From contig URYK01000053.1 of the NCBI GenBank assembly GCA_900552125.1, positions 1 through 18,711 on the forward strand: a stretch of DNA of 18,711 nt, read 5' to 3'. Source of the stretch: an uncultured Solobacterium sp. Its GTDB lineage: Bacteria; Bacillota_I; Bacilli_A; Erysipelotrichales; Erysipelotrichaceae. Below are positions 7,147 through 14,858 of the stretch, in pieces. Below the pieces are notes generated by a model. That model searched no databases. It was given only the letters and a program-made list of their open reading frames with translations, and was not told where the DNA came from. Numbering within the stretch: the first letter of the stretch is position 1; each line of letters starts with the position of its first letter. Both the position numbers and the translations under genes were made by a program.

Positions 7147-7347
7147 ATGAAACACATATGGTCAAAAGCATTTCATATTACAATTATCTTAATGGGGCTG
7201 CTTTTAGTAATCAATGTCCTATTTCCTACATTTTTACATCACGGAGTCTATTGTTGTATGCTCATATTGTTTCTAATTAGTACCCTACTGTTGAAACTAT
7301 CATCATTAAGTGAAAAGATGAAAGAAAGAGCAAGAGGTGGCATTTAA
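7147..7347 (+). CDS. Small membrane protein leading the Bce-like transporter operon, 66 residues
   Basis: The ATG at 7147 follows a perfect AGGAGGTG (7134-7141). An upstream in-frame start at 7081 would run through the promoter and is rejected. The 66-residue product has a short basic N-terminus, two hydrophobic helices (about 10-29 and 33-51) and a charged C-terminal tail (SLSEKMKERARGG). No family is recognised. It shares TAATG with the ATPase start, so it is translationally coupled to the transporter. Small membrane proteins sit near some Bce-type transporters, but this one is not identifiable by sequence; a regulatory or accessory role is inference from position. Confidence 0.72.
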   Translation: MKHIWSKAFHITIILMGLLLVINVLFPTFLHHGVYCCMLILFLISTLLLKLSSLSEKMKERARGGI

Positions 7348-8114
7348 TGAAAACAATTTTATCTGTAGAGAATATAGAAAAGTATTATGGCAATCGAGGG
7401 AATATTACCAAAGCAATTGACAACATCAGCTTTAAAGTTCAAGAAGGAGAATTCGTTGGTGTAATGGGTCCAAGTGGTTCTGGGAAAACAACATTATTGA
7501 ATTGTATTTCTACCATTGATACGGTCACTAGCGGACACATTCATATTAATGATTTAGATATTACAAAACTAAAGCGAAATGATTTAAGCAGTTTTCGTAG
7601 AAAAGAATTAGGTTTTATCTTTCAGGATTTCAATTTATTAGACACATTGACTGCTTATGAAAATATCGCATTAGCATTGACAATACAAAAGGTGAATCCA
7701 AAAGATATCGATCAGCGAATTCAAGAAGTTAGTAGAAGACTTAATATTCAAGATACGTTATCTAAGTACCCTTATCAATTATCCGGAGGTCAAAAGCAGC
7801 GAGTAGCTTCCGCAAGAGCTTTAATTACCAATCCTAGTTTGATTCTAGCTGATGAGCCTACTGGGGCATTGGATTCAAAATCAGCACGTATGCTGCTGGA
7901 CTGTATGGAAAGTCTAAATGAAGAATTTCATGCGACAATTATGATGGTCACCCATGATGCATTCACTGCTTCCTATGCACATCGTATTCTTTTTATCAAA
8001 GATGGAAAAATATTCAATGAAATCATAAGGAAAAATCAGTCACGTAAAGAGTTCTTCAACCAAATCATGGAAGTAGTAACTCTATTAGGAGGTGACACAA
8101 GCAATGTATTATAA
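7347..8114 (+). CDS. ABC transporter ATPase (BceA-like)
   Basis: A 255-residue cytoplasmic ATPase of the MacB/LolD/BceA group. Walker A is G41-PSGSGK47-T, Q-loop Q93 (FIFQDFN), signature LSGGQ (145-149), Walker B LILADE (165-170), D-loop GALD and H-loop H203 in VTHD. The C-terminal extension beyond residue 215 is typical of peptide-antibiotic detoxification ATPases. It pairs with the FtsX-type permease, overlapping its start by 11 bases, and starts at the A of the preceding stop (TAATG) behind an AGAGGTGG site. It powers removal or release of peptide antibiotics from their lipid-cycle targets, as known for BceAB; the specific antibiotic cannot be told from sequence. Confidence 0.94.
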   Translation: MKTILSVENIEKYYGNRGNITKAIDNISFKVQEGEFVGVMGPSGSGKTTLLNCISTIDTVTSGHIHINDLDITKLKRNDLSSFRRKELGFIFQDFNLLDTLTAYENIALALTIQKVNPKDIDQRIQEVSRRLNIQDTLSKYPYQLSGGQKQRVASARALITNPSLILADEPTGALDSKSARMLLDCMESLNEEFHATIMMVTHDAFTASYAHRILFIKDGKIFNEIIRKNQSRKEFFNQIMEVVTLLGGDTSNVL

Positions 8115-10149
8115 GCTTGCCCTTCGAAATGTTAAGAAAAGCTTTAAAGATTACCTTATCTATTTCTTAACCCTTACCTTCTCTGTCTGTCTATTTTATA
8201 CCTTCAATTCATTCCAATCACAACAAGCTGTTATGCAGATGAATGAATCACAAAATATGATGGTTGACCAGCTATCGATTCTTATGAATTTCTTATCAGT
8301 TTTTGTTGCGATTGTATTAGCATTTCTTATTCTCTACGCTAATAATTTTCTAATTCGTAGAAGAAAAAAAGAATTGGCAATTTATACTCTATTAGGTATG
8401 CCTAGAAGAAAGATATCAAAAATTCTAGTATATGAAACCCTAACGATTGGCTTAATTTCCTTAATTTCAGGAATGATCCTTGGTTTAATCATATCTCAGA
8501 TTTTAACAGCTGTTACTGCAAATATGTTTTCTGTTCCTCTAGATTATCACTTTGTGTTTTCTACAACTGGGACGATAATGACTTTAATTGCATTTTCACT
8601 GATCTTCATCATTACAATGTTGTTTAATACTATAGTATTAAATCGATATAAATTAATTGACTTAATGAATGCGGACAAGAAAAATGATGAACTGAAAATT
8701 AAGAAATTATGGATATCAATTATTATTTTTATCCTTTCACTAATTTGTCTAGGCTGGGCATATTATACTGCATTACACAATGGTGTAGAGGCATTTGGTA
8801 TACTAGGCCCTATCATTTTAGCTGGAAGTATTGGAACTTTATTATTCTTCTTATCATTGGCTGGCTTCTTATTAACAATTGTGAAATCAAATAAAAGAAT
8901 TTATTTTAAGAATTTAAATTGTTTCATTCTTAGACAAATTAATTCTAACATTAATTCTAATTTCATTTCTATGAGCATTGTATGTATTATGTTGTTATTG
9001 AGTATTGGTGCTTTATCTACTGGTTTAAGTTTAAATAATACTATCAATAGTACTATTAAAAACAGTACTCCATACGATTTCTCTGTCATTGCGGAATATG
9101 GATATTATCCTAATGGAAGCCTTAGAAACAAAGAAGATAACTTGCTGCAAGACGCTATCAAAACGCTAAATCTAAATGAAGATTATATCAAGAGTCAATC
9201 ATTCATAACAACATATTATGCTGATATTCATTTAAATGACTCCTCTTTATTGGCTAATGTCACAGATCAAAATACAAGAAGTCTCTTAGAATTAAATAGT
9301 AATACAAATATTACTATTATACCGTTAAGTTCCTATAACAAGGTATTAAAAAAACAAGATTATGAACCTTTGTCATTAAATTCAAATGAAGTTTATTTAT
9401 ATACGGATGCAGAAATGATATCTAAGGGAGTAAAACAGATTCTTAAAGCTAAACCAGAGATTACTTTATATGATCATAAAGTAAAAGTTAGTAATGATTC
9501 CTATGAAAATATTACTGTCGGAACAAGTTCTTCTATAAACAATTATATTTTAGCAATGGTTGTCCCTGATGAATTTATTCCGGAAAATGCAGACAAACAT
9601 GAAATCATTTGGAATGTTGATACCACTAATTCCATCAGTGATTTAGAATTTGCGAACTATTTTATGGATACTATGTCTGAAGAAAGTGACAATGGGGAAG
9701 TTGAAGAATTTCCAAGTTTCTACTATACCACTAAACAGGATATTTATGATGTAAATAAAGGAATGTCTGTAATTCTAACATATATTGGTATATATTTAGG
9801 TACAGTATTTATGATTGCGAGTGCAGTAATTCTAGCACTTCAGCAATTATCTCAAGCAAATGACAATAAGAAACGTTATATGATTCTAAATAAACTAGGT
9901 ACCGAACCTAAGATGATTAATCACTCTATTTTACTGCAGATTGCGATTTATTTCATAATGCCACTAGCACTTGCAATCGTTCATAGTATTGTTGGTATCC
10001 AAATGGTGAATACCCTTGTTGTTTCCTTTGGTCGAAGTGATATCATGATGTCTTCTTTAATCACTGCCGGTATCATTATGATCATATATGGTTCTTATTT
10101 CTTAATTACTTATCTAGGCTATAAGAATATCATCCAATCAAAACAATAA
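8104..10149 (+). CDS. ABC transporter permease (BceB-like, FtsX fold)
   Basis: A 681-residue membrane protein with about ten transmembrane helices. The first FtsX-like segment includes the hallmark RRRKKELAIYTLLGMPRRKI around 88-107. A large extracellular domain of roughly 240 residues (about 310-550) lies between helices 7 and 8, the diagnostic BceB feature used for antibiotic recognition and kinase control. Three helices close the protein and repeat the FtsX pattern (KKRYMILNKLGTEP). The GTG at 8092 lies within the ribosome binding site AGGAGGTGA, so the ATG at 8104 is chosen. It overlaps the ATPase gene by 11 bases and is followed by a terminator. Confidence 0.94.
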   Translation: MYYKLALRNVKKSFKDYLIYFLTLTFSVCLFYTFNSFQSQQAVMQMNESQNMMVDQLSILMNFLSVFVAIVLAFLILYANNFLIRRRKKELAIYTLLGMPRRKISKILVYETLTIGLISLISGMILGLIISQILTAVTANMFSVPLDYHFVFSTTGTIMTLIAFSLIFIITMLFNTIVLNRYKLIDLMNADKKNDELKIKKLWISIIIFILSLICLGWAYYTALHNGVEAFGILGPIILAGSIGTLLFFLSLAGFLLTIVKSNKRIYFKNLNCFILRQINSNINSNFISMSIVCIMLLLSIGALSTGLSLNNTINSTIKNSTPYDFSVIAEYGYYPNGSLRNKEDNLLQDAIKTLNLNEDYIKSQSFITTYYADIHLNDSSLLANVTDQNTRSLLELNSNTNITIIPLSSYNKVLKKQDYEPLSLNSNEVYLYTDAEMISKGVKQILKAKPEITLYDHKVKVSNDSYENITVGTSSSINNYILAMVVPDEFIPENADKHEIIWNVDTTNSISDLEFANYFMDTMSEESDNGEVEEFPSFYYTTKQDIYDVNKGMSVILTYIGIYLGTVFMIASAVILALQQLSQANDNKKRYMILNKLGTEPKMINHSILLQIAIYFIMPLALAIVHSIVGIQMVNTLVVSFGRSDIMMSSLITAGIIMIIYGSYFLITYLGYKNIIQSKQ

Positions 10150-10158
10150 GCTAATTAG

Positions 10159-10181
10159 CTCTCCTTTATGGGAGAGTTTTT
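10159..10181 (+). terminator. Rho-independent terminator of the Bce-like transporter operon
   Basis: CTCTCC (10159-10164) pairs with GGAGAG (10171-10176) around a 6-nt loop and is followed by five Ts, ten bases after the permease stop. Confidence 0.8.
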
Positions 10182-10187
10182 AATATA

Positions 10188-10216
10188 TTGACATGTAAAT
10201 ATATATAAAATAAAAT
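10188..10216 (+). promoter_or_regulatory. Promoter of the MFS gene
   Basis: A perfect -35 TTGACA (10188-10193), 17-bp spacer and -10 TAAAAT (10211-10216, five of six) lie about 20 bases before the ATG at 10237. This is the best vegetative promoter in the forward half of the window. Confidence 0.75.
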
Positions 10217-10236
10217 GTAAAAAAGAAAGTGATATT

Positions 10237-11432
10237 ATGTTTAAGGATTTTAAAACAAATATAAAGTTCAGATGTTTTGTTTTAGGAAATTGCCTTAGCT
10301 TTTGTAGTCAATCCTTTGCCTCAATAGCGATTCCTATTATCGTATACAACTTAACAAAGAACATTAATGTCACCGCTTGGTTAATCGCATTACAATTTAT
10401 CCCTAACATTTTCACAAACCAGATTGTCCATTGGATAAATAAAAAAAATTATTCTTCAATACTGATTTTATATATTGTGAATATTGGTCAAATTATACTA
10501 TATTTATCCTTACTATTTACTCCATCTATCTTACATTATTGTATTTTTACCTTACTATCTTCATTATGCAGTTCTTTAGATTATGTATACCGTAATGCTG
10601 CGTTAAAAGATTTTGAAGATACTATACAACTAACTAGTGCTAATAATTTATTAGCAGTTACTAGAAATATAATTAACTTTCTTTCTCCAATTATAGGTGC
10701 ATTTATCTATAGCATATTAAATGATAAAATTATAATTTTTATTGCTTGTTTTTTCTTCACTATGTGTTTGTTTTTTTACAATAAAAGTAAGCTTACAAAA
10801 GGAACATACAACTTGAAGATGAACATAAGCCAAAGCATTCTCTTAGTACCATTAAATCCATAATCCAAAAATATCCTATTATTACATTATTATTTGTAGT
10901 TGATGCCATTGCATCTATATCTTTTGGCTCATTAAACACTATTATGCCTATCATTGTACAAACACAGTATGAAAACAATGCTAATATATTGTCTTTATTT
11001 AAATCATTATTATATATAGGAATCATAATTGGTGGAATAATATTTGAAAAAAAGCTCAAACAAAGGGATAAAATCCACCTATATGTTGCATCTACTGTTC
11101 TAGCTTCTCTTGGATTTATATTATTAATTTTTATGCAATCTTATATAAGTTATGCATTGACATTAGGTGTTATCGGTTTATTTAACATTATTCAAGATAA
11201 TTCCTTATCCTTGGAGATACAACTAAAAACATCTAACAGCAATGAAACTAGTATCCTATTCTCTTTGTACCAAACATTAATTTCCGTAGCGTTTATCATA
11301 ACCACGGTACCAATACCTCATATCATTTCTACTTTAGGTTATCCTTTTATTTATATCTGCTTTGGTTTATTAAGTGAGGTTGCTCTTGTTTTATTCTTTA
11401 TAAAATATAAGAAAAAAAAGAAGTTACAGTAA
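10237..11432 (+). pseudogene. MFS transporter gene split by a frameshift
   Basis: Two adjacent frames together encode one roughly 400-residue, 12-helix major facilitator. The first half (10237-10863) gives 208 residues with six hydrophobic helices and an MFS start (LGNCLSFCSQSFASIAIPI). The second half continues in another frame from about 10791 to 11432, with the linker LEDEHKPKHSLSTIKSII and six more helices. The upstream frame closes at 10861-10863 and the downstream frame has stops at 10782 and 10788, so the shift lies between 10791 and 10860. The AAAA at 10797-10800 is one candidate site. The second half has no start with a ribosome binding site; its first ATG (10944) is inside a helix. 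A decayed gene, a sequencing error or, less likely, recoding are possible. The substrate is unknown; a drug-efflux-like exporter is plausible. Confidence 0.75.
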
Positions 11433-11460
11433 GCAAATCAGCATCAGTAACTTCTTTTTT
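11414..11460. terminator. Bidirectional terminator between the MFS gene and rpmE
   Basis: AAAAAAGAAGTTAC (11414-11427) pairs perfectly with GTAACTTCTTTTTT (11447-11460) around a 19-nt loop that contains the MFS stop codon. T-tracts follow on both strands, so it serves both convergent genes. Confidence 0.88.
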
Positions 11461-11476
11461 CTTTTTGTAATTGTTG

Positions 11477-11680
11477 TTATTTAAGTCCGTATTTTTTGTT
11501 GAATTTTTCAATACGTCCCTGAGCAGCTGCGAATCTCTGACGTCCTGTATAGAATGGATGGCAGTTTGAACAAGTATCAACACGAAGTTCTTTACGAGTT
11601 GAACCTGATTCAAATTCAGCTCCACAAGAAGTACATTTTACCATAACACGGTGGTACTCTGGGTGAATTCCTTTTTTCAT
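11477..11680 (-). CDS. rpmE: 50S ribosomal protein L31, zinc-binding form
   Basis: A 67-residue component of the large ribosomal subunit that bridges to the small subunit. It starts [10 protein letters not shown] and has the conserved HPFYTG motif (41-46). The four zinc ligands of the C+ type are present: C16 and C19, and C37 and C40. Length matches the family. The ATG follows AAGGAGAG about six bases upstream. It has its own promoter with an extended -10 and a short leader with a hairpin, and ends at the strong shared terminator. It lies downstream of the GntR-ABC operon on the same strand with no clear terminator between, so some read-through is possible. Confidence 0.97.
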   Translation of the reverse strand: MKKGIHPEYHRVMVKCTSCGAEFESGSTRKELRVDTCSNCHPFYTGRQRFAAAQGRIEKFNKKYGLK

Positions 11681-11698
11681 TTTAACTCTCCTTCCGCC

Positions 11699-11719
11699 TT
11701 AAACCTCATGTGGGTTTAA
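11699..11719 (-). promoter_or_regulatory. Leader hairpin of rpmE, possible L31 autoregulatory element
   Basis: In the transcript, TTAAACC and GGTTTAA form a perfect 7-bp stem with the loop CACATGA, between the predicted start site and the ribosome binding site. L31 leaders controlling their own mRNA are known from several bacterial groups, including Firmicutes. Whether this hairpin fits that consensus cannot be decided here. Confidence 0.45.
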
Positions 11720-11734
11720 AGTAAGTGCTATATA

Positions 11735-11763
11735 ATTATAGCAACAAACCATCTTGAAAGCAA
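11735..11763 (-). promoter_or_regulatory. Promoter of rpmE with extended -10
   Basis: On the minus strand, TTGCTT (11763-11758), a 17-bp spacer and TATAAT (11740-11735) preceded by TGC make an extended -10 promoter. The -10 lies in a perfect palindrome TGCTATA-N4-TATAGCA (11726-11743). Confidence 0.75.
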
Positions 11764-11783
11764 TAGGTTTTTTTCTAAAAAAA

Positions 11784-13298
11784 TCAATTATATTCAATAT
11801 ATTCATCGTTATATTCATCATAAACGCTGTATCTAAAATCACTATACTTTCTAACTTTTTCTAACATCTTGTTCAAAAATTCTTCGTTGTCTTTTGTAAG
11901 TTCTAATTGATAATTTCTATATCTTTCCTTCCCATCCTTCGTTGTAATGGCAAAGCTTATAGAATAGCTAGCATCACCATATTCATCAGTATTTCGATTA
12001 CTTACTTCTTTCTGTATATCCATTAAGGAAGAAATTTCTTTTTCTTTCTTAGTATGCGCAGTATAATCCATAATATTTTGATTATCATTTAAAGTAAGAT
12101 TATAATTTTTATAATAAGATGTATCAGTATATACCGTTATATTTCCAAAAACTTCCACCTGTTCAACAGTAGAAGCATCCACAAATTCTTTCACTAATCC
12201 AAAACCACTTGTTTTTGTATAAATTTGTCCAAAACCAAATGTACCTACATATAATACTGCAAAAATCAACACATGTATTCCTTTAACCTTGATTTTACGA
12301 TTTGAGAAAAAGATCATACAGAAATAAAGCATCGCAATCATTACACTAGAAATAATGAGATCAGTTGACCAGTTAATTATATACAACAATAAACTAAATG
12401 TAACTACCGTAATAATTACTGGATAACCAAAGATTGTTGTAGTTCTTTCTTGAGCCTCTTCTGGTTTTCTTACGATAAATGCTTTTCTTCCAAACCAGAA
12501 ACAAATAATTCCAATAATAACCCAATATATTACATATGGGATTGTTTCCATAAAACATGATTTTTCAATATAATATCCTAACAAAGCAATATTTAAATTT
12601 TCTATAACCACATAGATTACTGAAGGCAAAGAAGCTATACTTGTAAGCATATCTACTGGTAAAAATTCACTTACAGAGCCCCCAATATTTCCAAGAATCT
12701 GACTAATCTGCTTCTCAAAAAATACTTGTGCGGTCACAAATACAATTAATGGCATGACTACATAGCTTCCATTGATTAAAATACTATCTAATATATTATT
12801 ACACTTTACACTTAAGAATGTAAAAATGGTGTATTGAGCAACCAATAAGATGCTAAGAAGTAAAATAAATACTAAAGGTAAAAATTTAAATAATAATCGT
12901 ACTCCTGGAAAAATAATTGCGCAATAACCATAACATATAAAATAATATACTAGCAGTGGAAGCAACAATAAAATTAACCCACTTAAATACGTATAGTTAA
13001 ATAATTTCTCTCTTTTAATCGGTAAAGAGAAATATAATTCATTACTGCTTTTCTTATACAAATAGCGGAAATTAAAGATAGGGATAATGAACGATAAAAT
13101 AGAGCCCGCCACAACAGAAACAGTACTAACGGATATTACTCCTGTTTCATATGCTTGTAATGGGCTAGAATAGGATCCCAAGATGGAATTAAGCATTAGA
13201 AAAGGCATTGCTAAAAATAGAATAAGACAGATTAAAATTATATATCGTTTATTACTATTTATATAATAACGTAAATACTTTTTAAAATTAATCTTCAT
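11784..13298 (-). CDS. ABC-2-like transporter permease of the GntR-ABC operon
   Basis: A 504-residue membrane protein beginning MKINFKKYLRYYINSNKRY. About nine or ten hydrophobic helices lie within the first 360 residues, including long ones around 20-38, 58-80 and 105-160. A soluble C-terminal domain of about 140 residues (from TKTSGFGLVKE) follows the last helix and is predicted to be extracytoplasmic. This layout resembles the permeases of YtrA-regulated operons. The upstream frame continues to 13334 but that part overlaps the ATPase reading frame; the ATG at 13298 gives an 11-base overlap with the ATPase and follows AAGGGG. No substrate can be assigned. No convincing terminator is seen between its stop and the rpmE promoter. 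Confidence 0.85.
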   Translation of the reverse strand: MKINFKKYLRYYINSNKRYIILICLILFLAMPFLMLNSILGSYSSPLQAYETGVISVSTVSVVAGSILSFIIPIFNFRYLYKKSSNELYFSLPIKREKLFNYTYLSGLILLLLPLLVYYFICYGYCAIIFPGVRLLFKFLPLVFILLLSILLVAQYTIFTFLSVKCNNILDSILINGSYVVMPLIVFVTAQVFFEKQISQILGNIGGSVSEFLPVDMLTSIASLPSVIYVVIENLNIALLGYYIEKSCFMETIPYVIYWVIIGIICFWFGRKAFIVRKPEEAQERTTTIFGYPVIITVVTFSLLLYIINWSTDLIISSVMIAMLYFCMIFFSNRKIKVKGIHVLIFAVLYVGTFGFGQIYTKTSGFGLVKEFVDASTVEQVEVFGNITVYTDTSYYKNYNLTLNDNQNIMDYTAHTKKEKEISSLMDIQKEVSNRNTDEYGDASYSISFAITTKDGKERYRNYQLELTKDNEEFLNKMLEKVRKYSDFRYSVYDEYNDEYIEYN

Positions 13299-14181
13299 AC
13301 ACACCATACCCCTTCTTTTCCATCTCATAAACAAAAATCTCTTCTAAATTTACTTTCAGTACTTCCATCATTAATGGTTCCATTGTCTGAAGATAGTTTT
13401 TAATCTTAATGATATCTCCCTTTACAACTAGATTTACAACTCTTGATTGTATATGAATTGACAATACATCAAGTTCTTTAAAATCTTCCTTAGTTTTCTC
13501 ATTTGGGAATGCAAGCTGGATTTTATGAATGTTCTCTTTTGCATCATCAATATAACCAGAAGTGTAAATTTTATTATCTTCTAATATACCATAGGTATCA
13601 CATATATCTTCTAATTCACGCAAGTTATGACTAGAAATGATAACCGTCATTTCTTTCTCTTCTATCAATTTACTGATTGCTCGTTTGAAAGTAAGTCGCA
13701 TAACAGGATCTAATCCATCAAACGCTTCATCTAAAAATAAATACTTAGGAGAAATTGCTAGTGCTAATACAATAAATGATTGTCTCTTCATTCCCTTTGA
13801 AAAGTTCTTTAATGGCTTATTCTCATCTAAGCTGAAGATAGAACGATATTTTTCATATATACTTTCATCTAGATTTGGATACCATAAACGATAAAATTCC
13901 TTCATATCTTTTAAGCTTGCGTTAAAGAAATAAAATGGATCATCACTGATTAGTAAGATATCCTTTTTAACATCAGGATTATCATAAACCTTTTCTTCGT
14001 TTATGCAAACACAGCCAACATCAGGCTTTGATATACCTGCCATAATTCTTAACAGAGTTGATTTTCCTGATCCATTTGGACCTATTAACCCAAATACACT
14101 TCCATTTTTTATATCTAAATTCATATCCAATAATACGACTTTATCTTTATATTTCTTTGTCAATGATCGTATCTTCAACAT
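13288..14181 (-). CDS. ABC transporter ATPase of the GntR-ABC operon (YtrB-like)
   Basis: A 297-residue ATPase. Walker A is G34-PNGSGK40-S41. The signature is FSKGM (127-131), as in the DrrA/Ytr group rather than LSGGQ. Walker B is YLFLDE (147-152) with GLDP as D-loop, and H185 is the switch histidine in SSHNLREL. The Q-loop position reads LLISDDPFYF and has no obvious glutamine. The C-terminal 90 residues form an accessory domain. The ATG at 14181 follows GGAGGG at about eight bases; longer starts are rejected because that site supports this one. It overlaps the regulator gene by 35 bases and the permease by 11 bases, so all three are coupled. Confidence 0.93.
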   Translation of the reverse strand: MLKIRSLTKKYKDKVVLLDMNLDIKNGSVFGLIGPNGSGKSTLLRIMAGISKPDVGCVCINEEKVYDNPDVKKDILLISDDPFYFFNASLKDMKEFYRLWYPNLDESIYEKYRSIFSLDENKPLKNFSKGMKRQSFIVLALAISPKYLFLDEAFDGLDPVMRLTFKRAISKLIEEKEMTVIISSHNLRELEDICDTYGILEDNKIYTSGYIDDAKENIHKIQLAFPNEKTKEDFKELDVLSIHIQSRVVNLVVKGDIIKIKNYLQTMEPLMMEVLKVNLEEIFVYEMEKKGYGVYED

Positions 14182-14548
14182 GTTTCTTTCCCTCCTCATA
14201 AACTTCTTCAACTACATTATATAGTTGCTGCTTTTCGATATGATGCTGTTTCATATCTTTCACAACAACTTCAAAATCTTGAAGTTTATCCTCCTGAATC
14301 AATTTATCAGAATCATTATCTGCGATAAAACAGCCTTTCCCCTTTTCCGAGTATATAAATCCTTGTAACTCTAGCTCTTGATAAGCTTTTGCGACTGTAT
14401 TAGGATTTACCCCAATTTGTGATGCTAATGAACGAACAGAAGGTAATTTATCATTAGGTACTAAAACACCTATTGTTATAAACTCTAGAATTTGTTTCTT
14501 TAATTGTTCAAAGATAGGTAGCTTACTTTGCGCATCAATCACAAACAT
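14147..14548 (-). CDS. GntR-family (YtrA-subfamily) transcriptional regulator
   Basis: A 133-residue DNA-binding protein. The winged-helix GntR domain (about 10-78) has the family wording LPSVRSLASQIGVNPNTVAKAY and EKGKGCFI. Only a short helical tail (80-133) follows, lacking the large effector domain of other GntR subfamilies, which defines the YtrA type. These repressors usually control their own operon of ABC transporter genes. The ATG follows GGAGGTG (14561-14555, minus strand) at six bases. The symmetric operator lies immediately upstream and covers the predicted start site, pointing to autorepression. The inducer is unknown; related systems respond to cell-wall-active compounds. Confidence 0.94.
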   Translation of the reverse strand: MFVIDAQSKLPIFEQLKKQILEFITIGVLVPNDKLPSVRSLASQIGVNPNTVAKAYQELELQGFIYSEKGKGCFIADNDSDKLIQEDKLQDFEVVVKDMKQHHIEKQQLYNVVEEVYEEGKKHVEDTIIDKEI

Positions 14549-14561
14549 TCATTTCACCTCC

Positions 14562-14594
14562 ACTGTACCAGTGTACTAAATACACTAATACAGT
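14562..14594. promoter_or_regulatory. Nested palindromic operator of the GntR-ABC operon
   Basis: The 33-bp element reads ACTGTA-N2-AGTGTA-N5-TACACT-N2-TACAGT: two perfectly nested inverted repeats with equal spacers. It begins right upstream of the ribosome binding site and overlaps the -10 region, the expected position for a repressor site of the adjoining GntR regulator. Confidence 0.82.
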
Positions 14595-14618
14595 ATCATT
14601 TAATATTTTCTATGTCAA
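14590..14618 (-). promoter_or_regulatory. Promoter of the GntR-ABC operon
   Basis: On the minus strand a perfect TTGACA (14618-14613), 17-bp spacer and TACTGT (14595-14590) form the promoter. The -10 and the predicted start point fall within the nested operator. Two tandem copies of a 10-bp sequence lie eight bases upstream of the -35. Confidence 0.72.
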
Positions 14619-14626
14619 TTAACTTT

Positions 14627-14646
14627 TTCTTACGAATTCTTACGAA
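14627..14646. repeat. Tandem 10-bp direct repeat upstream of the GntR promoter
   Basis: TTCTTACGAA occurs twice back to back (14627-14636 and 14637-14646). On the minus strand the unit is TTCGTAAGAA. Ten-base spacing puts both copies on one face of the helix, as in some response-regulator sites. Confidence 0.6.
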
Positions 14647-14670
14647 AAAAACAGAGAACTGAATTCTCTG
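14645..14670 (-). terminator. Terminator of a minus-strand remnant
   Basis: On the minus strand CAGAGAA (14670-14664) and TTCTCTG (14658-14652) form a perfect 7-bp stem with a 5-nt loop, followed by a run of seven Ts. No intact gene feeds it; a short coding-like remnant ends eight bases before it. Confidence 0.72.
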
Positions 14671-14677
14671 CCCTTAA

Positions 14678-14803
14678 TTACTTCTTATCCTTAACTTTAC
14701 ATAGTTTTCCTTCCTGATTTCTCACAATAATTATCCCCACAGGTTCTTCCAAAAAAGGGATAATATCTGCATCATTATTTAAATCTTCAGTATGTATGTA
14801 AGA
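14678..14803 (-). pseudogene. Possible 3' remnant of a lost gene
   Basis: A minus-strand open frame of about 41 codons ends at TAA (14680-14678), just before a good terminator, and is bounded upstream by a TGA at 14806-14804. The product ends with DADIIPFLEEPVGIIIVRNQ and then EGKLCKVKDKK. Its composition looks protein-like, but no ATG, ribosome binding site or recognised family is present. The most economical reading is the tail of a decayed gene that kept its terminator. A random open frame is the alternative. The 310 bases between the GntR and permease genes hold only this, two terminators, the tandem repeat and the GntR promoter/operator. Confidence 0.3.
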
Positions 14804-14805
14804 TC

Positions 14806-14840
14806 AAAAAAAAGACAAGAATACTTATTTAATTCTTGCC
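14806..14840 (-). terminator. Rho-independent terminator of the ferric/phosphonate-type ABC operon
   Basis: On the minus strand GGCAAGAAT (14840-14832) pairs with ATTCTTGTC (14822-14814), with one G-U pair, around a 9-nt loop and runs into eight Ts. It lies 19 bases after the permease stop. Confidence 0.88.
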
Positions 14841-14858
14841 TTTAGAGAAATCAAACAT

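Noticed and set aside
8092..8103. GTG start for the BceB-like permease
   Set aside because: The GTG is part of the AGGAGGTGA ribosome binding site that serves the ATG at 8104.
10771..10777. Seven-T run as the site of the MFS frameshift
   Set aside because: The downstream frame has stops at 10782 and 10788, so the shift must lie after 10790.
10944..11432. Second MFS half as an independent gene
   Set aside because: Its first ATG lies inside a membrane helix without a ribosome binding site, and the frame is open upstream with matching linker sequence.
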